From Macrolepiota albuminosa (Eukaryota > Basidiomycota > Agaricomycetes > Agaricales > Agaricaceae): a stretch of DNA of 64,000 bases. The first letter of the stretch is position 1. Every line of letters starts with the position of its first letter. Location of the stretch: positions 295,074 through 359,073 of the forward strand of contig JAMWFC010000132.1 in NCBI GenBank assembly GCA_027475525.1, given 5' to 3'. Below the pieces are notes generated by a model. The model was not told the origin of the DNA, ran no database searches, and was given only the letters and a program-made list of their open reading frames with translations. Shown piece after piece: positions 19,567 to 30,925 of this stretch. Position numbers and translations under genes: made by a program.

Positions 19567-19715
19567 TTAATAGAAGGTTTGGAGGGTGTCCGGAGCACTG
19601 CGGAGGTTGTTGATGGGTTCCCAGGTGTCATCTTTGGGGCCGTAACCTACCTAGTGGACTAGGTAGTGGACCCTTCCTCGGTGGAGGCGGGAGCCCGCAA
19701 ACATGCTGACGTGAA
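19567..19715 (-). pseudogene. Chromodomain remnant of the older Ty3/Gypsy element
   Basis: The minus strand reads RVHYLVH, a stop, then VGYGPKDDTWEPINNLRSAP and ends TLQTFY-stop. This is the chromodomain C-terminus of a pol polyprotein (compare [15 protein letters not shown] at 13700). The expected Arg-Trp is replaced by His-stop, two single C:G to T:A changes. Upstream pol domains are missing; KDZ-derived sequence begins at once. Its position and strand show that the gene at 5452-19039 is antisense to this older element, as in the younger one. Confidence 0.75.
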
Positions 19716-19749
19716 ACGACTACCCACCCCAGACTGGCCCATGGGATCC

Positions 19750-20925
19750 CTAGTTTGACTGGATAGGAGAGGCCAGTTTATGAAGGCGTTGCATGTGTAG
19801 GAAATTGAACTGATGAAGGCATTCTCGCTGCAGGAAAATCTGATGTGCGAGAGCACTGTCTGTACTTGCAATAGCCTTCTCTCGCTCCGGTAGATACACT
19901 TCTTCATCACAAATATAGGTAACAAGTTGTCGAATCTCGACGTTGACACGATCAATTTCCTCGTGCGCACGCTGGATCCTAAAATACTCATCTATCATAA
20001 TACAAGCAGCAGGTGCTGCCCAAGGGCGCTTAGGGATCTCTTCGCGTGTATCTGAAAGCAAGTCAAAGTCAGCAAGAAATGTTGAGACAAAGCATGTTGC
20101 GTCAGTCACACCGCGAGTGATCGTGATATTGATCATGCTCAGGCCAGTACTCAGGGTTGTCTCTTTGTATAAGTCGGACAAAGAGACAATGGACTGAAAT
20201 TGTACATATATACGATACCTACCAACATCGAGCCCTCAGTCAATTGTACGAAAGACTGAGGGTGAGTCACTTAGTTATATTACACACTACAAACCATACT
20301 TACCTTGATTGTAGACTGAACGTACTTACAATCTAGGGTTTATCTTCTAACAAGAAAGGCATATTCCACTACAAGTTCCCATGAAAGTTGAGGACGTGGT
20401 GGGGACAGGGCTTGAGCAGCAATGTTGTACTTGTCGAGAGCATTTCGTACTGCCTGTGACCAAGCCTTGAGGGCATTACCAATGTGCTTACGTAACTTGT
20501 ATCCTATTCCTCATTAATGTCAGTAATTATATTATAATTCATGATTGAATCAACTTGCCTATTTGTGACATGTTCATCTTTGTTAACTCAAACATCCTTG
20601 AAATAACCAAGCCCTCCAAATGCTGGTAGCGGCGCTTTGCCGACATCTCTGCTGCAGCACTCCACTCAGGGCTTGTTTGAGTCCATTGCGATGTCACACC
20701 GAGTTTTATTTTGAGGTCTTGGACAATGTTGAGGTCCTTTTCTTGGTTTTTGAGAGCATGTCGACGTTTTGTCTCTATAAACTGTGTATAGAGTCTGTGG
20801 ACTCGCTCGAGGTGTTGAAGAGACAATGGTGTATGACAACGACGCGAGGCTTTCAATTTGTTCGGCCGCTGAGGACACGGACCCAGAGGCCTCTGCTTCC
20901 TCATCCTCCTCATCCTCAACATCAT
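19750..20925 (-). pseudogene. KDZ-family transposase, C-terminal remnant
   Basis: The minus strand carries pieces typical of the C-terminal part of Kyakuja-Dileera-Zisupton transposases, common in mushroom genomes: YQHLEGLVISRMFELTKMN, GYKLRKHIGNALKAW, PPRPQLSWELVVEYAFL, then RPWAAPAACIMIDEYF and LAHQIFLQRECLHQFNFLHM. An intron with a GC donor (GCAAGT) and TAG acceptor joins MSQI to GYKLRKHIG in frame. Between EYAFL and ADFDLL lies a 271-bp insertion (20080-20350) flanked by a 7-bp duplication. The N-terminal catalytic part is absent. Confidence 0.65.
20080..20350. mobile_element. 271-bp hairpin-rich insertion in the KDZ remnant
   Basis: Flanked by CAAGAAA at 20073-20079 and 20351-20357. Removing the insert and one repeat restores the coding string EYAFL-ADFDLL exactly. 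Inside are three stem-loops: a 12-bp perfect stem (20157-20168 with 20178-20189), a 9-bp perfect stem (20233-20241 with 20254-20262) and a 7-bp stem (20307-20313 with 20327-20333). The ends show only weak inverted similarity. Nature unknown: MITE-like or SINE-like. Confidence 0.6.
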
Positions 20926-21189
20926 GCAGTCTGCACTTCCGTCTCTGCCATTATACGTGGAATAGAACGGGTTCAGACTCCGTCTGTATCACAAAAGTTG
21001 ACAGATGCAGTTCGTCCGTTTGTGTGCTGAACGAAACGTGGATGATCCTAGGCTCAGATTCGGTCTGTGTGTGGTGCGTCGTGAAGGAATAGTGGGGATC
21101 GTATTGGCATGAGGGGCCATGAACGCGTAGATTGTGATGTCATCTCCATTTTCACATGCTCAGCCTGTCACGAACCATTACACTTAAAT

Positions 21190-23638
21190 CCAAGTATGTC
21201 GTTCATAACCGGACAGGGATTAGCAACCAAGAGATTTCTCGAGCTGGATAGTGACGGTGAGGATATTGAGAGCAGACCCAAGGTTAGCCTGCTCATCAGC
21301 CGATACGCATGGAAAGGCTTATTCTTTGGCAAAAGCAAAGACAGGAAGAGGACGAGACAGACGAGGAAGAAGCCTATTCACGGTGCCATGCAGGGTATGA
21401 TCTCAACAACGAGGATATTGTATGTTGTGACCCAGTCTGCATATCATGCCCTATTTTAATGTCGCATAGTGGAAACCTCCAAAAGTTAATCCAGAGAAGA
21501 TGGTATTTGACATCCCAGAAAACCCAGATCATCTCTTTACATCTAATGCATCGAGTTCCCACCCAAAACCTTGACTTCTTCAACTTGACTTTAGCAGTCC
21601 TCACCTGTACCCCTTTACAAAACTTGCTGAGTGGAAACCACTCGTACGATCTTTAATTGCTGGATTTAATTTGTCCTCATGTTTTACAGAGACGTTTTAT
21701 TGTCCCACCACCTCCCCGTCTAATTGCATACTTCTTGCCAACCAAGTTGCGTCGTGGTAGTCGGCAACGTATCGTTCAGCCAATGAAGCCATTTACTTCG
21801 TTTAAACATGCCCCCGGATGTACTGTCTGCACCATTTTTAGTCATTGGACAGATGTTGATTTCCTTTTAAAATATAGTAATCAATCATATTGAACAGTCT
21901 GGGCCTTGGGTTGCAATAGCCAGTGCCACCGCTGGAGGACATGCCGACGACAACGTGATGGGTTCATATATTCTGTTCAGTTTCCATCTGAGTTTGCACG
22001 TCCTTACATGATGCATTATAGGTGACATCGACCCATATAACAGGGAGGGATCCATTATGGTGTGGAATGAGGAACCTGAAATGCTTCCAGGGCATTTCCG
22101 CCTCAAAAGTATGCAAAGCGTCTCTGAGGCAGTGTCGTTACAGCCGTTCAAGAAATACTACACCATAAATGACATCAAGTTCGATCCATGCAGGTAAACT
22201 TCGTTCTCTTAAACATTGCCCATCTCATCTCAACGTTCTGATCCGTTTAGTTCTTCCCTTGTATCTGCAGGGAATGACAAGACTGTGCATATATGGAGAT
22301 TCGATGATGAAACAAATACTTACAAGAAGGATGACCGATTCTTGTGTAATCTTAACGTCTGTATACCCACATAGTCTCCAGCTGAACCTTTGCACAGTCC
22401 CACATCAACCTATCAGTCTCACGTTCTGCCCAGATACATCTAGATCTGTCATTGCAGTTGCTGAAAAGTATGGTTAATCCTCTTTGTGATCGCTCAGGTC
22501 TAAGTTTGACGGGTATCTAGATCTGTCATTGCAGTTGCTGAAAAGTATGGTTAATCCTCTTTGTGATCGCTCAGGTCTAAGTTTGACGGGTTAGGTCTTT
22601 ACACCTCTTCTTTAATATAACCAGTCGTCCAGTACAAATGCCGCCCCTCTCCCTTTCCGGTCGCAAAAAGAAAGATTTTTATGTTGGCGCCATGAGATGG
22701 GGCTGTGACCCCACAGCAAATCATCTTTTTGCTTCATCGGAGCCCATAGACTCTGCAAAATCTGCGGGATACCACAAAGCAATTGATGCGGAACAGTGGA
22801 TACCACTATATGCCTTTAATGAGACCGGTGCCGGAGATGAAATTGCAATCACAAACGATGGTACGTTCAACAATGCCTTTGCTAGTCAGCTCTGAAAGGG
22901 ACTTTTAATAACCCTAGGTACAAGGTTGGCTTTGATCACACGCAGAGAAGATCAAACCCACCCTGTGTGTATATACGACATCAGGCGCTCAGACTCCACA
23001 GCCACTACCTCTATAGAACTGCCTTCCTTCCCTTCGGGTATTGAAGGTGAAGTCACTAGTGCAGCCTTTAGTCCAGACAACGTCTATCTGGCACTCGGCC
23101 ATAATGACAACTGCACTCACGTCTACGATTCGTGATTTTTTGACAGACTCATGTTTGAATACAAGCATCACAGTACACCGCGGACTCATCCAGGTAACTA
23201 TTCTCACGGTGTGGTGAAAGTTCAGTGGGTGGATGAGGATTCGGTACTGCCTTTTGGTCTTGTAACTGGCGGGAATGATAGTGAGCTAGTTGTGTTGAAC
23301 TTCATTCAAGTTTTTAACCACGTCATGATCTCATAGGATGTGTGCGCTTTTGAAATCCTTGGCAAGCTGACGGCAATCTCCGCAACGGTAGTATCCTTGC
23401 AGAGACTGATTCGGATGTGGCTACCTTTTTTATTGGGAACAGATATGAAAGGAAATACCCAATTGTGGTGTACGTCGTCTTCGTCACATTTCTGGTCTTT
23501 GTCATTGCTAATGTACGCCCCCAGCGGTGATAGCTCTGGGGAAGTTAGAGTATTTGACTTTGTTCCTCAAGGCTACCATTTGGTATATCGACAGCTCGAT
23601 CTTTTGCTCTGTCTAATTCTTTTCACCATGTGCTATTG
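21190..23638 (+). pseudogene. WD40-repeat protein gene, decayed
   Basis: Successive exons on the plus strand read an acidic N-terminal region (KRFLELDSDGEDIESRPK; EEDETDEEEAYSRCHAGYDL; FDIPENPDHLFTSNASSS), then WD-type repeats: SLVSAGNDKTVHIWRFDDE, FYVGAMRWGCDPTANHLFAS, VTSAAFSPDNVYLALGHND, SHGVVKVQWVDEDSV and GLVTGGNDSE, ending GDSSGEVRVFDFVPQGYH. Short introns can be placed in several positions (for example before GDIDPYNREGSIMVW, acceptor TTATAG at about 22020). Stops such as TGA after HVYDS (CGA expected) and missing connections argue for a decaying copy. It could be a beta-propeller scaffold of unknown role. A 77-bp duplication at 22438 is an artefact. Confidence 0.55.
22438..22591. repeat. 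77-bp tandem duplication in the WD40 gene
   Basis: Two identical adjacent 77-bp copies. The same duplication is present in the second block at 54467. Confidence 0.9.
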
Positions 23639-24299
23639 AGCTTTGTTTTCCAATTTCGTCCGTTACATATATTTGGGCTGCAACGAGAATCGTGGGAGAA
23701 ATTGACCAGGCCAACTGTTGAAGAATATGATGCTTAACTCCGGCTATTTGTTTATGACATCATTATTTCATCATATACACGTATGTTTTCTTTTTATTTC
23801 ATTACGACGCATTTATTATACTATCATGACATACACAATGTACATATATTCACGATTATAAATATCTTGTCGCACTGGAGTCATGTCATCTCTCAATATT
23901 GACTCCAGGTGGATTGTATACTTACATTATTACAAACTTATACTTATAAATCTCTCCATATTGACTCCAGTATTAAATATTGTCCACTACTGTACACAAA
24001 TACACATACTGTTCCGCTATAATGCTGCATCACCAACATGTGTGAGATTTATCAATTATATATGTAGTTAAATTTGGGTGCACGATCAATGCGAGGCAGA
24101 ACACTTGTGACAAGTGAGAATAAGATATCGAGTGACTTCAGTCGGTCGTGGTATTTTGCGTGAGCAATGATGTATTTCTGAGTCCGGAGTTTTTGAGCCG
24201 ACCCCCCAAAAAAAGAGGCTGAGTACTCAAGCCATGGCAGTGACCGGAGATTCAAATGGGACGACCTGAGGCCTTATTTGTTGCCTTCCGCTGCCTCAC
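23639..24299. other. AT-rich intergenic stretch
   Basis: Low-GC DNA with short direct repeats of TTGACTCCAG around 23927-23969. No gene is recognised. Confidence 0.5.
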
Positions 24300-25116
24300 G
24301 ATCAAACAACACTTTCAGACCGCTCGTATAACGGAGATTGGATCAGGAACAATGAAGGTGGAGATGCGAGGTCATGATAATCATGTAGATAATGCCATAT
24401 TTGTTCCGAAGGCTTCGATTCCTGCAGTCCGAGAACTTGTCGCACAAGTATGATGCTTACCCTATGTACCATAACCAGCTGATGTCTTCCTCTCAGCCGA
24501 CATCTGTTTTGTCTGCAAAGGTGGACTCGCTTGCCATGTCATTCGTAATGATGGCTTTGTGCGACAAAACTATCAAGCTTTGGGACTCTTTACGAGGTCT
24601 TTGCTTGTGGACTTTCGTGAGTCAGCTCATTGTATGCCTATTTTTATTGGTATTTTGACATATGTAGGTGGGACACAATGGGTGGGTGCAAGCTTTGGCT
24701 TTCCATCCCTCAGGCCAACATATGTTGTCAGTCGGAGATGACCATACGATGCATATTTGGGACCTTAGGACTGGATGGTGTACTAAGAAAGGTAACAATG
24801 TGCACAGCGATTACTTTATTCTCCTGAAGACATCATCCAGTTGAGGCTCACAAGCCTTTCACACAATGTTTGTCTTGGGGTCCTACATCCGTCACAGATG
24901 GAAAGTCTGACGACGCTGAGAAATGCGTCAACGTAATTGCTACAGGAGGCACAGACCAGGTATAGCCGTCACAGATGGAAAGTCTGACGACGCTGAGAAA
25001 TGCGTCAACGTAATTGCTACAGGAGGCACAGACCAGGTATAGCTGCTTTTGTTCGTCTTCTTGTTTCCATGCTTACTATGTATGGCGCTTAGCTTGTCAA
25101 AATTTGGTGCCCTTGA
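24300..25116 (+). pseudogene. LIS1/PAC1 (nudF)-like gene, 3' half only
   Basis: LIS1 is a WD40 regulator of dynein. The C-terminal propeller blades are present with sensible splicing: SGTMKVEMRGHDNHVDNAIF ... ASIPAVRELVAQ | PTSVLSAKVDSL ... DKTIKLWDSLRGLCLWTF | VGHNGWVQALAFHPSGQHML ... DDHTMHIWDLRTGWCTKK | VEAHKPFTQCLSWGPTSV ... DDAEKCVNVIATGGTDQ | LVKIWCP-stop (25114-25116). The string AEKxVNVIATGxxDQ and the final KIW-x-P are characteristic of fungal LIS1. Introns are about 50 bp with GT-AG ends. The LisH and coiled-coil N-terminus and the first blades are missing upstream of 24300, so this is a 5'-truncated copy despite its open 3' half. A 77-bp duplication at 24889 lies in the penultimate exon. 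Confidence 0.65.
24889..25042. repeat. 77-bp tandem duplication in the LIS1-like gene
   Basis: Two identical adjacent copies. Collapsing one restores the exon ending GGTDQ before the last intron. Repeated at 56918. Confidence 0.9.
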
Positions 25117-26702
25117 GTTAAAGAGCATTGGGTTGTGTGTATTCTACTTCTGATCATTCATCTGCCAATTCGACGACCTATGATTGTGGTCTATCCCACT
25201 AGGGCCCATAACGGATTCACATAGATTTCCATATTCACCGTTCACCTTTCCTGTTGTTAGATGCCCATCTTAGACATCATATAATGCCCTCACATACCCC
25301 ATATGCTGTTCGTTTCCTACTTTAGTTCTCTGAACAATGATATCCCGTAATTGTTATGTTGTAGTCATAGTATTTAGCTTATGAATTGGTTTGTACAGAG
25401 ACATAGGCTCTTTGAGGAAGTTTAACGAAAAGAAAAGGAAAAGGTTTGCAAGAGGCACGTCCCACTGTGCGACTGACGACATGCCCTGGTGACTGGTCTC
25501 CAAAGACTAACTCGGCAAGCCCTGCAGATTGCGGAATTGCTTCGCTGGTCTGTCACGGGCAGATTATTCCAAGTCCAAACCACCCTTTACAAGGCGAAGG
25601 ACTGTGGAAACCAAGTTTTCTGAAAGGGACAGTCTTGAACCATTGCACTGATAGGTTTAGCTGATGAGAATAACCACTCGCATTCCTGGGTTCCACCACT
25701 ACAGCCGTTACACCACAGGGCATTACAGAGCTATATAGCATTATAAATTAAGTATCCTTCTTTTCAGCCTCGATTCTCCGATTTCTTCGTGCCTTTTTGC
25801 AGTTCTCTTCTCTTGCCTCCACCTAAGGCAGGACACTTCATGCTTCTTGATGGCACTTTAGGGGGGTTATCTGTGCTTACAGTAAGTACCCTAAGACGTC
25901 AGGAGGTTGTACGGTCATGCTTCTATTTACCAAAATAGCACCTCCCGAGATCTCCAATCTACTGTTGACCTCACCTTCCATAGCTCCATACCTCCGTACC
26001 GCCATACCTTTAAACCTCCATACCTCTATACCCTCATACTTATCAACCTCCTCCCTGACAATGAACATAGATATTCAATAGCCCTACCCAAGTACCCAAC
26101 ATGCAGCCCCAACTACTGCCTTAGGGGAACATTTCATGAGTCTGAGATTACTGTCATTGTACTTTGGATTTCGTGTACTAATGACTGGCTTATTTCTATA
26201 TTTATAAATTCAGTATATGTTACAAACTATTGGACTAGAAGACTTACTTATAGTAGCTTCTACAGCTTTTAGCATTTGCTGCAAGCCTCCTCTCTGTAAT
26301 ACAAAGTAAGTCTTAATGCTCAGTGAGAACGGGATCTGATATAGTCTGATGATATCTGAGAGTTTCTGCGCTGCCAATAACCACAGAATATGCAGAAATT
26401 TTCTATAATTTTCAGAGGTATTTCTGACAAGAGTTGGCAAATTCTGTGAACTGGCATCCACTTCTCTGCCGTTATCTGTTCTTGTCTGTATTGAACCAAA
26501 CACATCCGATTGTCCATTTAAAAAAATGTACAGAAATAACTGTTTATAATCTGTAGTTATCTGAATACAATGGCATCTATCTGAGCATTCTAAAATACAT
26601 GTATCATGATGGCAAATGTAAGAAACTTCAAATAAAAAACAAATACGGAGGACATAGCACACCAGAGTGTCAGTTTGAAAGTGTCAAGAAATGATCGAGG
26701 TC
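25117..26702. other. Gene-poor stretch
   Basis: No recognisable gene. It contains a pyrimidine-rich run of CTCCATACCT-type units at about 25985-26050. The 23-bp motif around 26297 (TGTAATACAAAGTAAGTCTTA) recurs near 27573 in the same orientation, on the other side of the small gene below. Confidence 0.4.
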
Positions 26703-27288
26703 TCAGTCATTGGTTGTCTTGGTTCCTTTCTTGTGGGCCTTGGTACACTCCTTCGAACGATCCTGGTATATCTGGAAGCATATCGTCAAGTCAATTTCTC
26801 AATCTAACAATATGTGAAACTTACCTTTCTGGTTTCTGCGTTGCAAGCCTTCCATACATCAACGAACTCGGCTTTAGTTGCATCTGGGTATGATTTCAGA
26901 TAATCGATAGCGCAAATGTTTCTGGACAGTTCAAGAAGTTATTATTATTATAGAGTAAGTACAAACAAACTTACTGAGCTGATGTTAATCCTTCTTTTAC
27001 TTTTAGTCGTTTTGTATTTAATTTCTTAGCATGGGCAGTGGCAGCGAGTTCACATAAGAATAAGGAAAGTTTTGAAAACATACCGACAATGGAATTTTGA
27101 TAGGCACCTGCAATAGAGTAAGAAAGTGAGAATAAAGAAGATTTTGAAGACGTGCCTGCAATGGGTTTATGGGTGGTGCCTGCAACATCAAGGGCATTGG
27201 TGCATGTGATGGAGTAGGATTTTGAGCATGCAACAAAAGCAATGGCATGGAAATCAGTGCCTGCAATGGCAAGGGAGCTGGTACCCAC
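26703..27288 (-). CDS. Small basic spliced protein, NICAIDYLK type
   Basis: The 3' exons are clear. One ends ...LKVKEGLTSA at 26975 (GTAAGT donor); after a 53-bp intron exon 26921-26825 reads NICAIDYLKSYPDATKAEF then VDVWKACNAETRK; after another 53-bp intron exon 26771-26703 reads IYQDRSKECTKAHKKGTKTT and ends ND-stop (TGA 26705-26703). Both introns are GT-AG and keep the frame. The protein is rich in Lys, with two predicted helices reminiscent of a compact HMG-like or nucleic-acid-binding fold. I recall similar short proteins from transposon-rich parts of mushroom genomes but cannot name a family. Upstream, around 27000-27288, a repetitive Ala/Gly/Thr- or Leu/Pro-rich reading frame may be its N-terminus; the start is not resolved. 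Confidence 0.55.
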
Positions 27289-27644
27289 CTGTGATGAGGA
27301 TATATGTGAAGATACCAGATTTGACTGGTGTAGTAGGCATAGACAAGTTGCTCATGGTATAAGTTGTGAATCAACAAGCGTGTCATCACCCGTGACAACT
27401 TGACGTGCGATTTTGACAATGTGTCTGTTTCATATCTAAATTTAGAGTTACACAAGAACCCCCCAGAAGGCGTCAGAAATCAACCTCAATTTTCCGATCC
27501 TCCCAGATTCCCCCAGATTCAGTTTTCACTGGGCTTAATGCCTCAGTCTTTGGAAAAAGAACTCTGTTTGACCTGTAATACGAAGTAAGTCTTAATGCTA
27601 CAGATCAAATGTAAGTATGGGCTAGAGTAAGCGGGAGGTAAAGT

Positions 27645-27798
27645 AATGTACCCTTAGTCTTTGGTAAAAGAACTGAGGGCTAGTAAAAGGGGTCCCTCCC
27701 ACTAAGGGAAGATAGTGGCTAAATGTACCCTTAGTCTTTGGTAAAAGAACTGAGGGCTAGTAAAAGGGGTCCCTCCCACTAAGGGAAGATAGTGGCTA
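27645..27798. repeat. 77-bp tandem duplication, intergenic
   Basis: Two identical adjacent copies. Each includes an imperfect stem CCCTTAGT...ACTGAGGG. Repeated at 59674. Confidence 0.9.
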
Positions 27799-28419
27799 AA
27801 TAACTATATAGGACAATTGACCACGATCGTCCTAGAGAAGAATATAAGTAGGTAAAACAAAGAAAATAAAAACAAAAACTTGAGATGCCAGGAAGTAACC
27901 GACACACTGCCACCACAGTGATGAGTCTATTCCGACACTCTCTTCTTTGGTGTTGTAGAGGCACTGGCATCCCATACTTGAGGAAGCAAAACAGAAGTTG
28001 GTGGATCGAAGTTAAGCTCAAGTTGAAAGTATTTGCCAAATCCTATCTTACCTTTTCAATTTTGTCTGATCTTTTTTGTTCGACGTAAACGCGGGTTCCG
28101 AGGGTAAGGAGCGTTTTCGGAGGCCTCTGCGTGGTCAACACTTTACGGATCGCCGAGTTTAGGGCCATTTCCGACTCAGTGCCAGTGTTTGGCAGATGCT
28201 GGGCAGGGAACAGTAGGGTCCAGGGCTTCATTTATCAGCCAGTTCACATGCAACGGTCTTGCATTGTCCTCCATGCAACAATTTTGCAATTTCTTTTTCA
28301 TGCAACGGTCTTGCATTCATACCACTACCATCGCCTCACAGGTGAGCGCAAGTCGCTCGTACCTCATAGTTGAGTAATTTGACACTCTTCACAGAGCAGT
28401 GATAGCCTCCGTTGTCCGA

Positions 28420-28573
28420 TTTTTGATTCTATTTGCATCACTGTTCCAAGAAGTAGGTCTATATTCAGTTGCCAGTCGATGAGTCTCTATCTCATGTTTT
28501 TGATTCTATTTGCATCACTGTTCCAAGAAGTAGGTCTATATTCAGTTGCCAGTCGATGAGTCTCTATCTCATC
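28420..28573. repeat. 77-bp tandem duplication, intergenic
   Basis: Two identical adjacent copies. Repeated at 60449. Confidence 0.9.
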
Positions 28574-29218
28574 GTGCACCGCAGTTTAAAACGAATACGC
28601 TTTCAGAATTATCTTCTGAATAGCAAGTTCATTCACAGTAAGCCTACGGCTAGTACAGTTGACTATGAGCTTATGCATACGCTTTCAATACTAGATTTTC
28701 TATTCCCTAGTCGTACTTTTCTTGCGCACCCTCCCACCTCTCCCTTGTTATCCTTTTCTTGGACTCTGTTTTTTGACGAATCTTCTTTCTTGTTCTCATT
28801 ATTCTAGTACATAGTGTACATACAAAGTGCTTAGCCATAGCTACGTCGCCACTTCAAGAAATCGAAAATAAAGGGGTCGCTTTGGCAGCCAATTTCCGCT
28901 AAACTGTTTTCCATCAATAAGAATCGTGTGGTGCGACGAACTGCAGAGGCCTGGTACCATTTTGCTTTTCCACAACATGTGCCCACCACCACCACCCCAG
29001 AGCTGTGGAGCATACGATGCAAGTTCTTCACATGTGCCATATGCTGGTGAACTATTCTGGGGTCTGTCGGACTGGTATACATGAGAGGACAATGACATAG
29101 ACCCAGACATGCTTAGTTGAAGTCAACATTTCTTGTAGCTTCCTGATCATAGCTGAGTTTTTTTTATAATGTTTCATGTAACTACAAATGTTATTCTTTT
29201 CTTGGCATCACACACTAA

Positions 29219-29400
29219 TTTTCCATGAAAACAAACTAATTCAACAGATAAATGTCTGATATTCCATGAAAACAAATGAATTTGATAGTCCACAAAAACC
29301 TACTAATTCAACGGTCATCCAAAATATTCATGGAATTCTGGTCTGGTCAAGATATTCCACGAGAACAAACTAATTCATCAACAGTGTGGTCTGGTCAAGA
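29219..29400. repeat. Imperfect tandem repeats (about 50-60 bp)
   Basis: Units contain TTCCATGAAAACAAACTAAT or close variants about four times, followed by a shorter TCTGGTCAAGA repeat. Origin unknown. Confidence 0.6.
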
Positions 29401-30554
29401 AGTTCGAGACCTCATAACCTCCAAACCTCTCCTGGAACCTCCCGACCTCTCCACCCCACCATACATCTGGCTGGTTGTTTCTGCTGTTTTCTTGAGCATC
29501 AATATCGTTCTATTCCGGCAGCTCTTTGTTCGCAAAAATGGAGAATTTTTGTTGTCGATGACATGGCAAGGTCCCCATATCCGCGTCTTTTTATTCCTAA
29601 CCAGGCACAGCCCAATAGGCCGCATCCTTATATCAAGGAAATGGGACAGGTCCAACCACAGGATGATTGATAGTGTTAAATAATGATGAGGCCGCCACAA
29701 TCTGCGACGAAAGTTTCTCATGGCAACTTGACTCTACCCTGGACGTGGTCTCAACCAATCTCAATGGCAGTGGTTCAGATGCAACAGGCTTTATAACATC
29801 ATTATATGGAGAGTGGGCTTACAGGCTCTATAAAGTGTACTCTGCAATTTCTTGTGCTTCGTTTACTCCAACGACGACTCAGAGCCTTTGATTTAAAACC
29901 ACGTTTCCTCTTCACGTCCATGGTCGCCCGGAATGCTGCGCTTTCTATATGAGCAGTCCCCAGACAGAGGTATCGCAAAGATGAACTGGCGAGGGTGCAG
30001 TGAGAGCTTGCAACAATGCTTATATGCAGTTGGATGTGAAAGTTAGTTGTCTACAGGTGCTCAATTCTCAATGCTCTGTAGTGCTCTCATTTTCATGGTG
30101 TTGAAGGGTTCCAATTTCGGAGGAGATGAGCCCCCAGTATATGCAAGTTTTCTTTCATTTTATCTATGTCAGCACTGACCATGATCCAGATACTTCTGAA
30201 TTCAATCCAAACTTCAAATACATCATTGCACCTTCACATCATTCTTCACAGCTGCAAGTCCATTGAGCTTGTAGAGGCATGCCAGAAGCTGGGAGTGGAT
30301 GTAGGTGATGCATATTGCCGAGCTCTCTGGAGAAAACGCTTGAGGAGGAAGGGGAGGATTGTGATACTTGTAAGGATTGTCTTGAGTGCTGAGCATGCTA
30401 AGGTCTTGCAAATTTCCTTTTCCCAGGTTTTCTGGTACACATGGCTTTGAACGGAAGACAAAGAGAAGATGTTTACAAGTAATTTGACTACGTAGGAACT
30501 AAGGTGTCTTCAGGGATCGACCTCGAACACCCATAACTCGGGGAACAACTGGGA

Positions 30555-30925
30555 TGCATGCTGATAAACAGAAAAGGAAATTCTGACGGAGACTCCCTGG
30601 GTGCCAAACGTTTCTCAGCAATAGTAGTGTCGGAAACCGCGCACGTAATATGGAAAGTCAGGTGTAAATGGTGTATAAGATACGAGTCGGACCCGGAAAG
30701 GGTACCGTCTGATAGAGAGATCGCAAATAAGGCAAAGGCTGCGGTCGCACGTAGAATGAACTAGATTGCCTCGCAACTGACGCAAGTCGTTTCGGCGGGA
30801 AAGCCTTGCAGAACAGACTAGTAAAGAATACATGGAGGCACTTCTTTCCCGAAGATCGAAGTCCGAGAAAGTCATGGAGAATTGCAACCGAGGTTTTAGT
30901 GGGTATTGGCTAATGGTTTGAGCCC
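30555..30925 (+). pseudogene. LINE ORF2 C-terminal remnant
   Basis: The plus strand reads SAIVVSETAHVIWKVRCKWC then DPERVPSDREIANKAKAAVA and RRMN. In shifted frames it continues CLATDASRFGGKALQNRLVK and NTWRHFFPK. This pattern (SESAHLIWKLR..., an EIxNRW-like helix, then TxxxRFGxKA...LVxxTW) is typical of the extreme C-terminus of non-LTR retrotransposon proteins in basidiomycetes. Several frame breaks and no upstream RT show it is a relic. It ends about 320 bp before a tRNA-Arg gene. Confidence 0.5.

Larger units (their letters stand above)
27289..30480. other. 3.2-kb gene-poor stretch
   Basis: Short open frames on both strands, but none has family motifs. Fragments such as the minus-strand frame at 28231-28043 (SAIRKVLTTQRPPKTLLTLG) or the plus-strand hydrophobic segment at about 29465 (YIWLVVSAVFLSINIVLF) may be eroded gene pieces. 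Two 77-bp duplications lie here. Confidence 0.35.

Noticed and set aside
19275..19631. Minus-strand frame with poly-Ile/poly-Asn
   Set aside because: It is the microsatellite read through; only the chromodomain part beyond 19567 is meaningful.
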